From: Epiperipatus broadwayi
Lineage: Eukaryota > Onychophora > Udeonychophora > Euonychophora > Peripatidae
Length of the DNA: 64,000 bases
Direction of reading: 5' to 3'
Assembly: GCA_028023455.1 (NCBI GenBank)
Contig: JAQFVV010006203.1
Span: 12,376,348 to 12,440,347 of the forward strand
The stretch's first letter is position 1. The number at the start of each line of letters is the position of its first letter. The notes below the pieces were generated by a model. The model was not told where the DNA came from and did not search any database. It saw only the letters and a program-made list of their open reading frames with translations. The position numbers were made by a program, and so were the translations under genes. Positions 47,187 through 58,036 of the stretch are shown here, one piece after another.

Positions 47187-49776
47187 TACAGATAATGCAA
47201 ATGATCGTTTTACCCTAGTTGAGAAATGAGGTAAACTAAAAACGTGCTGAAATGGTTGTTAACAGTATTTAGTTCATTATTCAAGACCAAAAGTTACTTA
47301 TAAAGTTGGTAAATAATTCTGCACGAGTGCATATTTTATAAACTTATTGGACTGCTAATATCAACACACTGCCTTCTATTATTAGTTTTTGATTTGTAAA
47401 CATCAATAAATCCATTAATATATTCTTTTCAAGTTGTTATAAAAAACGAAATCTGGCAAATAAAATTAGATGTAAAATTTCTAATTTTGCTCAGTACCCA
47501 AATGTGATAGATAGCACTTTAATAATATAAACTATTTTAAAAAGTTTATTATTCCTTTGATTATATACTAATTTTTATATATATACTAATATTATTTGTA
47601 TGATATTTTAATATAAAAAAATCATATGAGGAGAAATATTAAGTCAGTCGTTTCAATTCTCAATAAATGAAATAAGAAAATGAGCTCGAAAATGGGTGGA
47701 TATAAGGAACTCGTAGTAAGGATAGCATTATTTTTCCACACACAATATCTGGAATAAAAATAGATGAAAGATACATGAAAACAATAGAGATAGGAGGGTA
47801 CAAACTTGGTTTTCATTGTATTTCATTAAAATGTAATTTATTTATTCAGAGCATGCTTAATACTTAAGAATTTAATATTGCAGAAAAAAAGTTTACTAGT
47901 CTATACACGTGTTGCGCTAACTGAAGTATATATATATATAATTTAGATTTTTTTTTTTTTTGCAATAAACGTAAAAATAAATGTAAAGAAATTGAAAGAA
48001 GACCATGAAATTGAAAATAACTTTAGTAAAATAGTATTCATTGCTGGTGGTCATTAAAAAACATTAAGTTAATTTATCTTTAGTTAAAATGTTTCAATAT
48101 TGACAGTTTGTAACAAATATCAAAGAGATGAATGTATCGTTTGTTACAAAAGATTTGCATTTTATAAAGTTATACCGTATTAAATTTTAAATAAAATTTG
48201 TAAAAAAACAACTTAATTTTGTCATATTTCTTAGTTTTCTGTCCTTTTACATTGATAGTTATTTTCAATATTTTTTTCCCAGTCTTTCAAGTGCGCGACT
48301 GCTATTTTATTCTAGTAGGTTGAATAAGAGACATTGGATTTATTTTATTAATGTTATTTAATAATAAACAATATTGGAATGGTTTTATTGTTCAAGAGTT
48401 CGTAAGAAGTTCAAGTACCGGAAAGTGTGTACACCGACCCATTATTAGGACCTCATAATGATTGAAATTCTCTTGGCTAGAAAAGAAATCTGATTTATAA
48501 ATAATATAATGTATTTTTCCATTTTGGCGATAATAGTAAAAACTATTCCTATTTTACATATAGTTATGACAATGCCAAAAAAGGACAATTTGCTTTTTTA
48601 TTATTTTGTAATTAGCGTCAAAGAGTGCATATTCTTTGTTACAATGAGTTTTGTATTTAAATTAAGTTCAAATATATTAATAAATTAAATACATTTATGA
48701 AATTTAAATAAAAAGGCTGTTTATTTTCCCATTGATTTAAAATCTATAGTAACTTGCTATCTAATATTTTCAGTCCTGAAGATATTCTCCTTTATTTTTT
48801 TTAACTTAATATAATTTTCTAATTTTGCATATTAAAATTTTTTAAAGCGAGCTATTTTCAATAGTTTATTTTTAAATTTTTTTGAACTTAGAGCACTTTA
48901 CAGTTTATTATTTGCTTCAGTTCTCTAAGATAACACTAAGGTATCTATACAAACCTCTTCATTTATAGGGTGGTGGCAATAATTATTGTCCTAAACTCCG
49001 CGTTTAATGCGTGTAATATTAAAAAATATATATAATTAAAGCAACAGGTGTATAGACAACTAAACTTTATGCAATATTAATTTTCTTAAGTATTAAGCAT
49101 GTTCTCAATGAATAAATGTCACATTTTAATGAAATGCAATGAAAACCAAGTTTGTACCCATCTATCTCTATTGTTTCCATGTGTCTTTCATCATTTTTAT
49201 TCCAGACATTGTTGGAAAAATAATGCTATCCTTACTACAAATTCCTTATATCCACCCATTTTCGAGCTCATTTTATTTCATTTATTGAGAATTGAAAGGT
49301 CTGACTTATTATTCCTCCTCATGATTTTTTTAATATTAAAATATCATACAAATAATATTACTATATATATAAATTAATATATCAATAACAGTAATATATA
49401 ATCAAAGGAATAATAAGTTGTTTAGTATAGTTTATATTATTAAAGTGCCATCACATTTGGATAGTGAAGCAAAATTAGAAATTTTACATCTTTAGTTTCA
49501 CTTGCCACGTTTCGTTTTTTATAACAACTTGAAAAGCATATGTTAATGTTTTTATTGATGTTTATAAATCAAAATCTAATAATAAAAAGCAGTGTGTAGA
49601 TATTAATAGTCTAAGAAGTTTAAAATTTATACACACATGCAGCATTATTTACCAATTTTATAAGTAACTTTTGGTCTTGAATAATAAACTAAATACTGTT
49701 AACAATCATTTCAGAGCCTCTTTAAGTTTAGTAGATTTCTCAACCAGTGCAAAATGATCATTTGCATTATCTGTCT
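47187..49776. mobile_element. 2.6-kb inverted-repeat element, arms ~690 bp
   Basis: The left arm (47187-47876) and right arm (49078-49776) are inverse copies with frequent small differences. Both contain the 'caagaccaaaagtta' block, the 'gaaaatgggtggatata' block and a 'gcttaatacttaag' inner end. The ~1.2-kb centre holds R1-related sequence (48000-48830) and an unrelated ~150-bp patch near 48293-48480. Partial copies of the arms occur at 30150-30230 and 30980-31320. No transposase is seen. The class is unknown. Confidence 0.7.
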
Positions 49777-49784
49777 ATGATATA

Positions 49785-49792
<8 letters not shown>

Positions 49793-49821
<29 letters not shown>
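49793..49821. repeat. (ATA)n microsatellite
   Basis: Uninterrupted trinucleotide run just outside the right arm of the inverted repeat. Confidence 0.9.
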
Positions 49822-49824
<3 letters not shown>

Positions 49825-50603
49825 TAAGTTTGATGTCTGTATTCTTTCAAAAATATATGTAATATTCAAGTCTATATATATATATTAAATACAGTAAGAT
49901 TTACACAAATTCAAATTTATTTTATTAGAGGTACTTTCGACTATATATCTTGTAGTCTTTATCAACTATATAACGTTGAATAATTGAAATGAGATATCCT
50001 TTCATAATACTGAAGCAATGGATCTGAAGCCCGATCCATGCTTCACAGCCTTCTATAAACTTAATTAGTATTGTAGACCTGAATTAAGTTTATAGTTCAA
50101 TATCAGCAGGGTCTTGCATTAGAGTTAAAATAATTATGCTTATTAAATGTGTATTACATTTAAATATTTTGTTTTAAATAAATTTCATTCTATTAATAAA
50201 AATTGCTTAACCTATTAGTCAAACATATATATACATCTAGCGTATATATATGAGTTAATGCAAAATTCTGCTGAAATAAAATGCTTATTCTACTATAAAA
50301 AAATAATAATATATTGTTGTTAAAATTTTGTTAAAATATTTAGTATGATTTGATTTTGAGATAAGCCCACCAACATTTTCTAAAAGAATGTATAGTTTTG
50401 ATTAGTGAGCCATTCAAGTCTAATTAAAGATGGCCTTCTCTTTCTTTCTTTTTAATTAATAGAATTCAAACTTTAAAGAAAGAAATTTAGAGTAAAAAAG
50501 TAAAAGTTATTTTTAGAAAATGTTACTTTGAAACAAAGGAGCATGGGGAGGCTTATCAAGATCTCAGATCATACAAACAATAGAAGGTAGCTGACAGAGA
50601 GGG

Positions 50604-50611
50604 TATAAATA
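50604..50611 (+). promoter_or_regulatory. TATA box in the 5' LTR
   Basis: TATAAATA in the context GGGTATAAATAAAAGG. A start site is expected near 50634-50642 ('ggcaatcagag', containing a TCAG initiator-like word). The same sequence occurs in the 3' LTR. Confidence 0.7.
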
Positions 50612-50638
50612 AAAGGGAGAACAAAAGATTAGGCAATC

Positions 50639-50730
50639 AGAGTTTCCTTTTGGAAAAAGTTCATTCAGATTTTCCTTTTGGAAAAGATCAGTCATTCAGA
50701 TTTTCCTTTTGGAAAAGATTATTCATTCAG
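50639..50730 (+). repeat. Three tandem stem-loop units at the transcript start
   Basis: Three units at 28- and 31-bp spacing each contain TTTCC-TTTT-GGAAA (50643-50656, 50670-50685, 50701-50716), a 5-6-bp stem with a four-T loop, joined by 'attcag' linkers. They begin at or within a few bases of the expected RNA 5' end and are kept identically in the 3' LTR (56625-56700). Confidence 0.8.
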
Positions 50731-51867
50731 AGTATTCTTGCGGGCTGTCAGATTGCTCCGTGGAGAACTTTAGAAATTTTGCTGTTGCCTATTGTGATTT
50801 TATTATATGAATTCGATGGAGTCTACCATGCTTGGCTAGGCAAATAAATAACTTTGTCTACCGCCGAGGGTTCCTCAATACCAGAAAAATGCCGTAGTAT
50901 TTACTCAATCGTCATCTGAACTCTGTGCCGTGTCTGGAGGACTTTTTGTGAAACCATGCTACCGATTTCCACTTTCCTTGTCCGGACAAACACATCTCAT
51001 CAGACGGATCAAGCTACGCCCGTCGATGGAACATGACCAAGGAATAAGGACGGTAATCATATCTCTCCTCATGAACTATTTATTATGCTACCCTTTTTGT
51101 CCATACTTTTTATAATTGCTTCCTTGAATATTTATGAAATGTGTGTTTAATGATATTTATAATGTAACTATTTTTATTAGACTAGTTAGATATATGTATA
51201 TGTGATCATCTATCTAGATATTTAACCCTTTTCCTTCGCTATTCTTCATTACTCCCATGTGTAAATATTATAATTCTATTGCGGTTAAGTTTATTAGTTA
51301 ATTGTTCATATAAAAATCCCTTTCCAGTTTTATTCATACTTGTAAAATTTAGTACGAGTAAGTTTCCTTTTTTTGTTTGCCAACTTGATCTCCTCGATAA
51401 CGCTTCTTTTGTCCGCCATTAGCTTCTTACATATGTCAGATTTAGCGATATACATCTTAAATCATTTTAAACTCTGTTTTAGCGCAAAGCAATTAGAAAC
51501 TGCTTTGCGAAAGATTTTTATTATTGCACTTTATCGAGCAGATTCGAGTTGACAATGTTTAATGAAATTGGGAAGGAAAGATTTAGACCGCAAGCATATT
51601 AATCTGGTTTTCATTGTCTCATTAGTTATTCATTAATTTAGGGGAATAGCGAAGGCCATTAAATTATTAATAATATTTCAAATGTCATTTATTAAAGATA
51701 TTTATTTAACTAAAAAGCTTGAGTTTGCTAGTTATATTTCAATGCTTTGTTTTACTTTTAAATGATCCAGGCACGCAAAACACATATTTCTAAGTATTTT
51801 TGCACATTTAACTATTTAGCTCCGTAGGTGGTTCTGTCCATGTCTCCCGCTGATGCTAAGCTCGTGG

Positions 51868-51877
51868 CTCGGTAAGA
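51868..51877 (+). promoter_or_regulatory. Candidate splice donor in U5
   Basis: CTCG|GTAAGA is a strong donor match near the LTR end. Candidate partners are the acceptor TTGTTTCAG before 54298 and, from a short exon whose donor is GTAAGTG near 54323, the acceptor GATATCCAG ending at 54601 just before gag. Splicing would remove most of the long leader. No RNA evidence. Confidence 0.35.
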
Positions 51878-52075
51878 AAATATCTATGCGTGTCTCAGAT
51901 AGTGTTGTTCGGTTCATGATAGCTTCGAGACTAGACGAATAGGGCAGAGGTCATAGTATTCTTGGTTTAATATCTCGCATATGGGTGGCCTCGAGGTACT
52001 TTTGCCTAGTATTCGAACTGGGTTAAATCAACATACATCATCTGACTGTCACAGTAGATTTTTTTTTCCGCATTC

Positions 52076-52093
52076 TGGCGTCCATCGTGTGGC
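52076..52093 (+). promoter_or_regulatory. Candidate primer-binding site (tRNA-Lys type)
   Basis: TGGCGTCCATCGTGTGGC matches at 15 of 18 positions the complement of the animal tRNA-Lys(CUU) 3' end as I know it. It lies 22 bp after the LTR, farther than in many elements. The three mismatches lower confidence. Confidence 0.5.
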
Positions 52094-53201
52094 TATTCGA
52101 AATTTTCCACACCCTGTAGGCAGCGTTTATGTTTTAAATAATAATATATATGTAGAATTTTTTTTTGTCCTCGGATTTGTACGCATATATATAGTGATTG
52201 TTTTAAATAACACGAATAATTGTTAGTTATACGTGAATTTTTTTGCTTCAAGTTGTCGCAGTGGGACGAATGTCATTTTTTTAAAAAAAAATTTAGTACC
52301 CTGAGAAGTTTGTTTTGGTCTAATATATTTATATAAAAAAATATATATAATTTTTTCTGAGTCTTGTTTCCTAATGTGAGCAAATGTCATTTTTTAAAAT
52401 TAATTAAAAAGTTAAATGTGTCATAAAGTAAAATTTTTTTTCCCGAGTTTAGTATATATATGAAATGAATGTTTTACATTTAGAAAAGTTAACACTCCGT
52501 TAGTTTTTTTTTTTATAGTGAATATATATATAATGAGAATAAATATCAGAGTTATAGCAAGATTTTTTTTCCGAATGAGTAGTTTTGTCGATGGCCAGTT
52601 GCCATATTGTTGTTTATCGTATAAAGTATATACCTTCGATGAGGCGGAAGTGTCAAATCTATACCCACCCGCCCTCCCTTAATTAAAATAGCTTTCGTGC
52701 TTCATGTTACTTTAGTACTGCTTAAAGATGAGAAGTTTTAATATAATAATGTTTTTTCGAAATATAACATTTTAGTTAAAAGTACAAATAGATAATAGAA
52801 TTATGTTTTCCGTTGTACAAATTTTTGTAAAGATTAAAATTGATAACATTCTTTCGTTAATAGAAATTTTTTATAAGATCAAAAAGTTTGATAAGTTCAA
52901 ACTATATTGTTTCACTTTCTCTGCGTTAGTTTCCTTAATTAAATCAATAATTTTAATCATGCAGAATTTTTTTTTCACTTTTAAATATTTTGAAATTACG
53001 TTCCGTGCAAACAATAGATATAAAATAAGTTTTGTTTCAATAATAACAAACTTAATTGTCAACTTTATGAAAAGTAAATGCGTATGTTCGTTAATAAATA
53101 TATATATTAAAGATATATTTTTGTATAACATATATGTCAGCCACCCTTTAGTTAAGATTTTTTTTTTCTCCATTTCGGATTATGCTATTGAATCATTTAT
53201 T

Positions 53202-53314
53202 GAGTAACCGTTAGGTGAAGACCCTTTGAGTAACCGTTAGGTGAAGCCCTTGTTTTTTAGTAACCATGTTTGGTGAAGACCCTTAGAGTAACCGTTGAGG
53301 TGAAGACCCCTTAC
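53202..53314 (+). repeat. Four-unit tandem repeat in the leader
   Basis: Four imperfect 26-30-bp units, each containing GAGTAACCGT and GGTGAAGACCC with small changes. Immediately after, 'tagcctgaaataatagg' occurs twice (about 53339 and 53405). Repeats of this sort in a gag leader could serve packaging or dimerisation, which is inference only. Confidence 0.8.
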
Positions 53315-53693
53315 AGTTTAGAGTTTAGGATTGCTGAGTAGCCTGAAATAATAGGTCTATGTCTGCAATCATTGCTTCCTTGTCATAGTTGCGACCAGCG
53401 TTTACTAGCCTGAAATAATAGGAGTATGCGGTTTGCAATATGACATCTTTCTAATAAATTCATGTACATGATAATAAAAGAAATATTTGTATAGGTATAT
53501 CTGTTTGTATATTTATATGTAGTCATATATATGCTTATTTAATGATGTACATATTCATATATATGGATGCATATGGTATACACTTCGTTATAGTTCGGTA
53601 AAACCCGTTTTTATATAAATGTTTTTTGAAACAGTTTTTGATCTCAATGCGTGATTCTGTAAAATTGCGTGATAATTGTTAATCTATTTCGGG

Positions 53694-53879
53694 TGTGACC
53701 AAAATGGTAGTTGGTTTCGATCCCAGGTTCATAATTCGGAGTGGCGGTTATCATGGGATTTTACTTTTATTTTAATTGTTTTTTGTATTAATATTTTGTT
53801 TTGTTAATCGTACTTTAGGCTGGTTAAATTTTTTTTTTCTGTCTTGACCAAAACGGTAGCGTGGTTTCGAACCCAGGTC
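53694..53879 (+). repeat. Pair of T-arm-like direct repeats in the leader
   Basis: Two 37-39-bp copies, about 147 bp apart (53694-53730, 53841-53879), share TGACCAAAAYGGTAG and GGTTTCGAWCCCAGGT. The second half looks like a tRNA T-arm or polymerase III B-box. No A-box or acceptor stem is visible. Confidence 0.6.
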
Positions 53880-54672
53880 AGACATGTTACCTTACTTAGT
53901 TGTTATACGTCTTAGACTTAATTAATATTGTCATTTAAAATACCATTTACTTATTCATGCATAGATTTTTTTGAAAGTGAAGTGAAAATCAAAATAAATT
54001 GTAATCGCATTAAACTTTATAAACCTTATCAATGTGTGCTTGGATCATTATCCATTAATATGTATATTTGATATGGCCATTGTCTTGTCGACTGGCGCCC
54101 TTCTCAAATAAATTTGTCGGCAAGTGCAATCTCTCATATCGGATATCAAATAAACCAAACTATAGTAGATGATCAAAATAACAATGTATGCATAGTGAGC
54201 CAAAATAATTTTTAAACATGACTTACGTATATTTTGCTCACATATTTTTTTATATATATACTTGTATTAATGTAAATGCATTTTTTAGTTGTTTCAGGTG
54301 TCAGAGAAAGCCAGGTCAAGCTGTAAGTGTGTTATTTTAATTATATTGGGACAAAATAGCAGTGATATTTTAATGAAATATAACAATAAAGTAAAGTGAG
54401 GAGACTAATATGTAGTATAAATATTAAAGACAGACACGGCAGGATTTTATATATATATATTTTCATGTACAAACAGATACATATAGGCATAGGGTTAAGA
54501 TAGGACCTCGTGAGGTAGGCAAAGTTAATTTCTGAAAACATAAATAAAACAGATAGTTATAATTTTAGAAAGAAGTAAAAAAATTTTTTTTTGATATCCA
54601 GAAGGATATAATACACTTATCTAGATTGTTTATAAAAAGACAAATACATTTTATAGCCAATATTAGGCAAAA

Positions 54673-55752
54673 ATGGACCAACAGAAGGACGAACATTATG
54701 ACAGCGATGAGGAGGTAGTGCTCAACCTTCCAAATATGGCAACGTGCAGTGACCAAAAATACAATTTGGAAGATCTCATCAAAGAAATGAGAGATGAAAA
54801 TGAAATGATGATGAACATGTTCCAACAATTCATGAATATGACATCACAAAGACTGAACCGTTTGGAGGAAAACATGGGTCTCCAGCAACAACATACCAGA
54901 ACAAAAGTATTGCCAGATGAGGATACTCAGTTAAAATGGCAACAGAAACAAGATGATACACAACTTAAATCATTGATAGATAATGAATTAGGAAAGGATA
55001 TGCATGCCTTGGACGTGTCAGTCAAGCATCAAATACAGGAGGGAGAAGAAAATGGACAGATGAATGTGGATAAGAAGGAAATGAACATTCATCAACAGAT
55101 GAATCCAATCCAGGCGCAACAAGGCAACCAAATCCTTACGCCAATAATAATTAATCCGGTAACATCTCCTGTGGCAAAATTCGTACATATACAATGTTTT
55201 AGAGGGGAACCGGGTGGAAACCCTAGACACCACCTAGACAGTCTCAAAATGTTTTTTCAATTTCAGAATATGACAGAACAAGAAAAAGTGGCGATCTCCA
55301 GTCATCATTTAAAAGAATCTGCCAGAGACTGGTGGAACACTCTGTCTATACAACCACAAACATTTATGGAATATGAGAATGCAATGATGTCAATGTATTG
55401 GAGTGCAGAGTGGCAGGAAGGTTTGATGTATTCCATAATGCATGAAAGATACCCAGCTAACCATCAAGAGACTTATGCTCAGTTTTTTGTTAGGCAGGTA
55501 AATCGAATTAAAGCCCTAAGTGCATTCAATTATCCAGAAATGCAGATAGTAAGGATGATTAGGCACAACATGCCACCCTGGATAAGGAAAATATTAATAA
55601 GCACTCAAATGCAAGATATTCAAGGCACGATTCGGATACTAACTGACATTGACTACGGAAACTTAGAAGAAAACCAAAATGATAGGGTCATGAACCCGTC
55701 CAAAAGTACAAGGCAGTATATACCACCGGATCCTGGGAAATATAGACATTAA
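54673..55752 (+). CDS. gag: Gag polyprotein of the gag-only LTR element
   Basis: 359 codons, intact, with a good start context (AAAAATGG). Residues 1-30 are acidic. Residues 31-75 form a probable coiled coil (NLEDLIKEMRDENEMMM, then a heptad-like MTSQRLNRLEENM). Residues 76-165 are a Gln-rich linker. Residues 166-335 match the Gag capsid domain of Ty3-type elements: FRGEPGGNPRHHLDSLKMFF, then AISSHHLKESARDWWNTL with the conserved WW, and YAQFFVRQVNRIKAL. There is no CCHC zinc knuckle and no protease after it; the protein simply ends PPDPGKYRH. The capsid presumably forms particles that package element RNA. It lies in the interior of the 8-kb element with an acceptor-like site 72 bp upstream. 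Capsid-only proteins of this kind could also be domesticated, but the flanking LTRs argue for a mobile gene. Confidence 0.88.
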   Translation: MDQQKDEHYDSDEEVVLNLPNMATCSDQKYNLEDLIKEMRDENEMMMNMFQQFMNMTSQRLNRLEENMGLQQQHTRTKVLPDEDTQLKWQQKQDDTQLKSLIDNELGKDMHALDVSVKHQIQEGEENGQMNVDKKEMNIHQQMNPIQAQQGNQILTPIIINPVTSPVAKFVHIQCFRGEPGGNPRHHLDSLKMFFQFQNMTEQEKVAISSHHLKESARDWWNTLSIQPQTFMEYENAMMSMYWSAEWQEGLMYSIMHERYPANHQETYAQFFVRQVNRIKALSAFNYPEMQIVRMIRHNMPPWIRKILISTQMQDIQGTIRILTDIDYGNLEENQNDRVMNPSKSTRQYIPPDPGKYRH

Positions 55753-55992
55753 AATAGATACATACCATGTTAGACTAAATACAACACAGACCCGATTTAA
55801 GACACAGAAGATTGAATTATGGATAAACCGTTAGATATAATAAAGTAAAGAAAACACCGTAGGTAGTAACAAATTAAATATTACAGCAAATAAAGAGTAG
55901 GTTTGAACTCACCTGGCACAAATTCTTACCTCTGACCTGAAGCAACAGCATTTTTTTTAAACATTTTTTTTTGCTCACTAACTATTGGGAAA
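55753..55992 (+). other. 3' untranslated segment of the gag-only element
   Basis: 240 bp without coding sequence. The bases before the 3' LTR are 'tattgggaa', only a very short purine run, so the plus-strand primer tract is weak. Confidence 0.6.
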
Positions 55993-58036
55993 TGAAGCAA
56001 TGGATCTGAAGCCCGATCCATGCTTCACAGCCTTCTATAAACTTAATTAGTATTGTAGACCTGAATTAAGTTTATAGTCCAATATCAGCAGGGTTTTGCA
56101 TTAGAGTTAAAAATAATTATGCTTATTAAATGTGTATTACATTTAAATATTTTGTTTTAAATAAATTTCATTCTATTAATAAAAATTGCTTAACCTATTA
56201 GTCAAACATATATATACATCTAGCGTATATATATGAGTTAATGCAAAATTCTGCTGAAATAAAATGCTTATTCTACTATAAAAAAATAATAATATATTGT
56301 TGTTAAAATTTTGTTAAAATATTTAGTATGATTTGATTTTGAGATAAGCCCACCAACATTTTCTAAAAGAATGTATAGTTTTGATTAGTGAGCCATTCAA
56401 GTCTAATTAAAGATGGCCTTCTCTTTCTTTCTTTTTAATTAATAGAATTCAAACTTTAAAGAAAGAAATTTAGAGTAAAAAAGTAAAAGTTATTTTTAGA
56501 AAATGTTACTTTGAAACAAAGGAGCATGGGGAGGCTTATCAAGATCTCAGATCATACAAACAATAGAAGGTAGCTGACAGAGAGGGTATAAATAAAAGGG
56601 AGAACAAAAGATTAGGCAATCAGAGTTTCCTTTTGGAAAAAGTTCATTCAGATTTTCCTTTTGGAAAAGATCAGTCATTCAGATTTTCCTTTTGGAAAAG
56701 ATTATTCATTCAGAGTATTCTTGCGGGCTGTCAGATTGCTCCGTGGAGAACTTTAGAAATTTTGCTGTTGCCTATTGTGATTTTATTATATGAATTCGAT
56801 GGAGTCTACCATGCTTGGCTAGGCAAATAAATAACTTTGTCTACCGCCGAGGGTTCCTCAATACCAGAAAAATGCCGTAGTATTTACTCAATCGTCATCT
56901 GAACTCTGTGCCGTGTCTGGAGGACTTTTTGTGAAACCATGCGACCGATTTCCACTTTCCTTGTCCGGACAAACACATCTCATCAGACGGATCAAGCTAC
57001 GCCCGTCGATGGAACATGACCAAGGAATAAGGACGGTAATCATATCTCTCCTCATGAACTATTTATTATGCTACCCTTTTTGTCCATACTTTTTATAATT
57101 GCTTCCTTGAATATTTATGAAATGTGTGTTTAATGATATTTATAATGTAACTATTTTTATTAGACTAGTTAGATATATGTATATGTGATCATCTATCTAG
57201 ATATTTAACCCTTTTTCCTTCGCTATTCTTCATTACTCCCATGTGTAAATATTTTAATTCTATTGCGGTTAAGTTTATTAGTTAATTGTTCATATAAAAA
57301 TCCCTTTCCAGTTTTATTCATACTTGTAAAATTTAGTACGAGTAAGTTTCCTTTTTTGTTTGCCAACTTGATCTCCTCGATAACGCTTCTTTTGTCCGCC
57401 ATTAGCTTCTTACATATGTCAGATTTAGCGATATACATCTTAAATCATTTTAAACTCTGTTTTAGCGCAAAGCAATTAGAAACTGCTTTGCGAAAGATTT
57501 TTATTATTGCACTTTATCGAGCAGATTCGAGTTGACAATGTTTAATGAAATTGGGAAGGAAAGATTTAGACCGCAAGCATATTAATCTGGTTTTCATTGT
57601 CTCATTAGTTATTCATTAATTTAGGGGAATAGCGAAGGCCATTAAATTATTAATAATATTTCAAATGTCATTTATTAAAGATATTTATTTAACTAAAAAG
57701 CTTGAGTTTGCTAGTTATATTTCAATGCTTTGTTTTACTTTTAAATGATCCAGGCACGCAAAACACATATTTCTAAGTATTTTTGCACATTTAACTATTT
57801 AGCTCCGTAGGTGGTTCTGTCCATGTCTCCCGCTGATGCTAAGCTCGTGGCTCGGTAAGAAAATATCTATGCGTGTCTCAGATAGTGTTGTTCGGTTCAT
57901 GATAGCTTCGAGACTAGACGAATAGGGCAGAGGTCATAGTATTCTTGGTTTAATATCTCGCATATGGGTGGCCTCGAGGTACTTTTGCCTAGTATTCGAA
58001 CTGGGTTAAATCAACATACATCATCTGACTGTCACA
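55993..58036 (+). repeat. 3' LTR of the gag-only element
   Basis: 2,044 bp, nearly identical to the 5' LTR. Differences seen include T/C and C/T changes near 56079 and 56095, T/G near 56943, A/T near 57253 and three 1-bp length changes in homopolymers. On the minus strand a 71-codon open frame (57438-57223) is intact here but shifted in the 5' LTR, so it is probably not a gene. Confidence 0.9.

Larger units (their letters stand above)
50011..52053 (+). repeat. 5' LTR of the gag-only element
   Basis: 2,043 bp, starting TGAAGCAATGG and ending GACTGTCACA. U3 would be about 625 bp if transcription starts some 30 bp after the TATA box. A poly(A) signal AATAAA lies in 'ggcaaataaataac' (50837-50850), which would make R about 200-230 bp and leave an unusually long U5 of about 1.2 kb. 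A stem-loop with a 9-bp perfect stem (CGCAAAGCA/TGCTTTGCG, 51483-51509) lies in U5. Confidence 0.9.
50011..58036 (+). mobile_element. Gag-only LTR retrotransposon (TR-GAG-like), 8.03 kb
   Basis: Two direct terminal repeats (50011-52053, 55993-58036) with TG...CA ends enclose 3.94 kb. The target duplication is ATAC (50007-50010 and 58037-58040). The interior has a primer-binding-site candidate, a 2.6-kb leader and one intact gag gene at 54673-55752. Only 240 bp separate the gag stop from the 3' LTR. No trace of protease, reverse transcriptase, RNase H or integrase was found on either strand. By eye the LTRs differ at about four substitutions and three 1-bp indels in 2.04 kb, so insertion was recent and polymerase must have been supplied in trans. 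The class with this layout is called TR-GAG in plants; its occurrence here is inference from structure. Confidence 0.9.

Noticed and set aside
50650-51115. Plus-strand open frames in both LTRs (starting MEKVHSDFPFGKD and MSGGLFVKPC)
   Set aside because: They arise from the stem-loop repeats and U5 sequence; they are identical only because the LTRs are.
52803-53207. 134-codon open frame in the leader of the LTR element
   Set aside because: The composition is almost entirely Phe, Ile, Lys, Leu and Ser, as expected from AT-rich DNA, and the opposite strand is also open. No domain seen.
53202-53314. CRISPR-like array
   Set aside because: Units are directly adjacent and imperfect with no unique spacers; the surroundings are eukaryotic.
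57223-57438. 71-codon minus-strand frame in the 3' LTR
   Set aside because: The same frame is broken by a 1-bp homopolymer change in the nearly identical 5' LTR, and no family is recognised.
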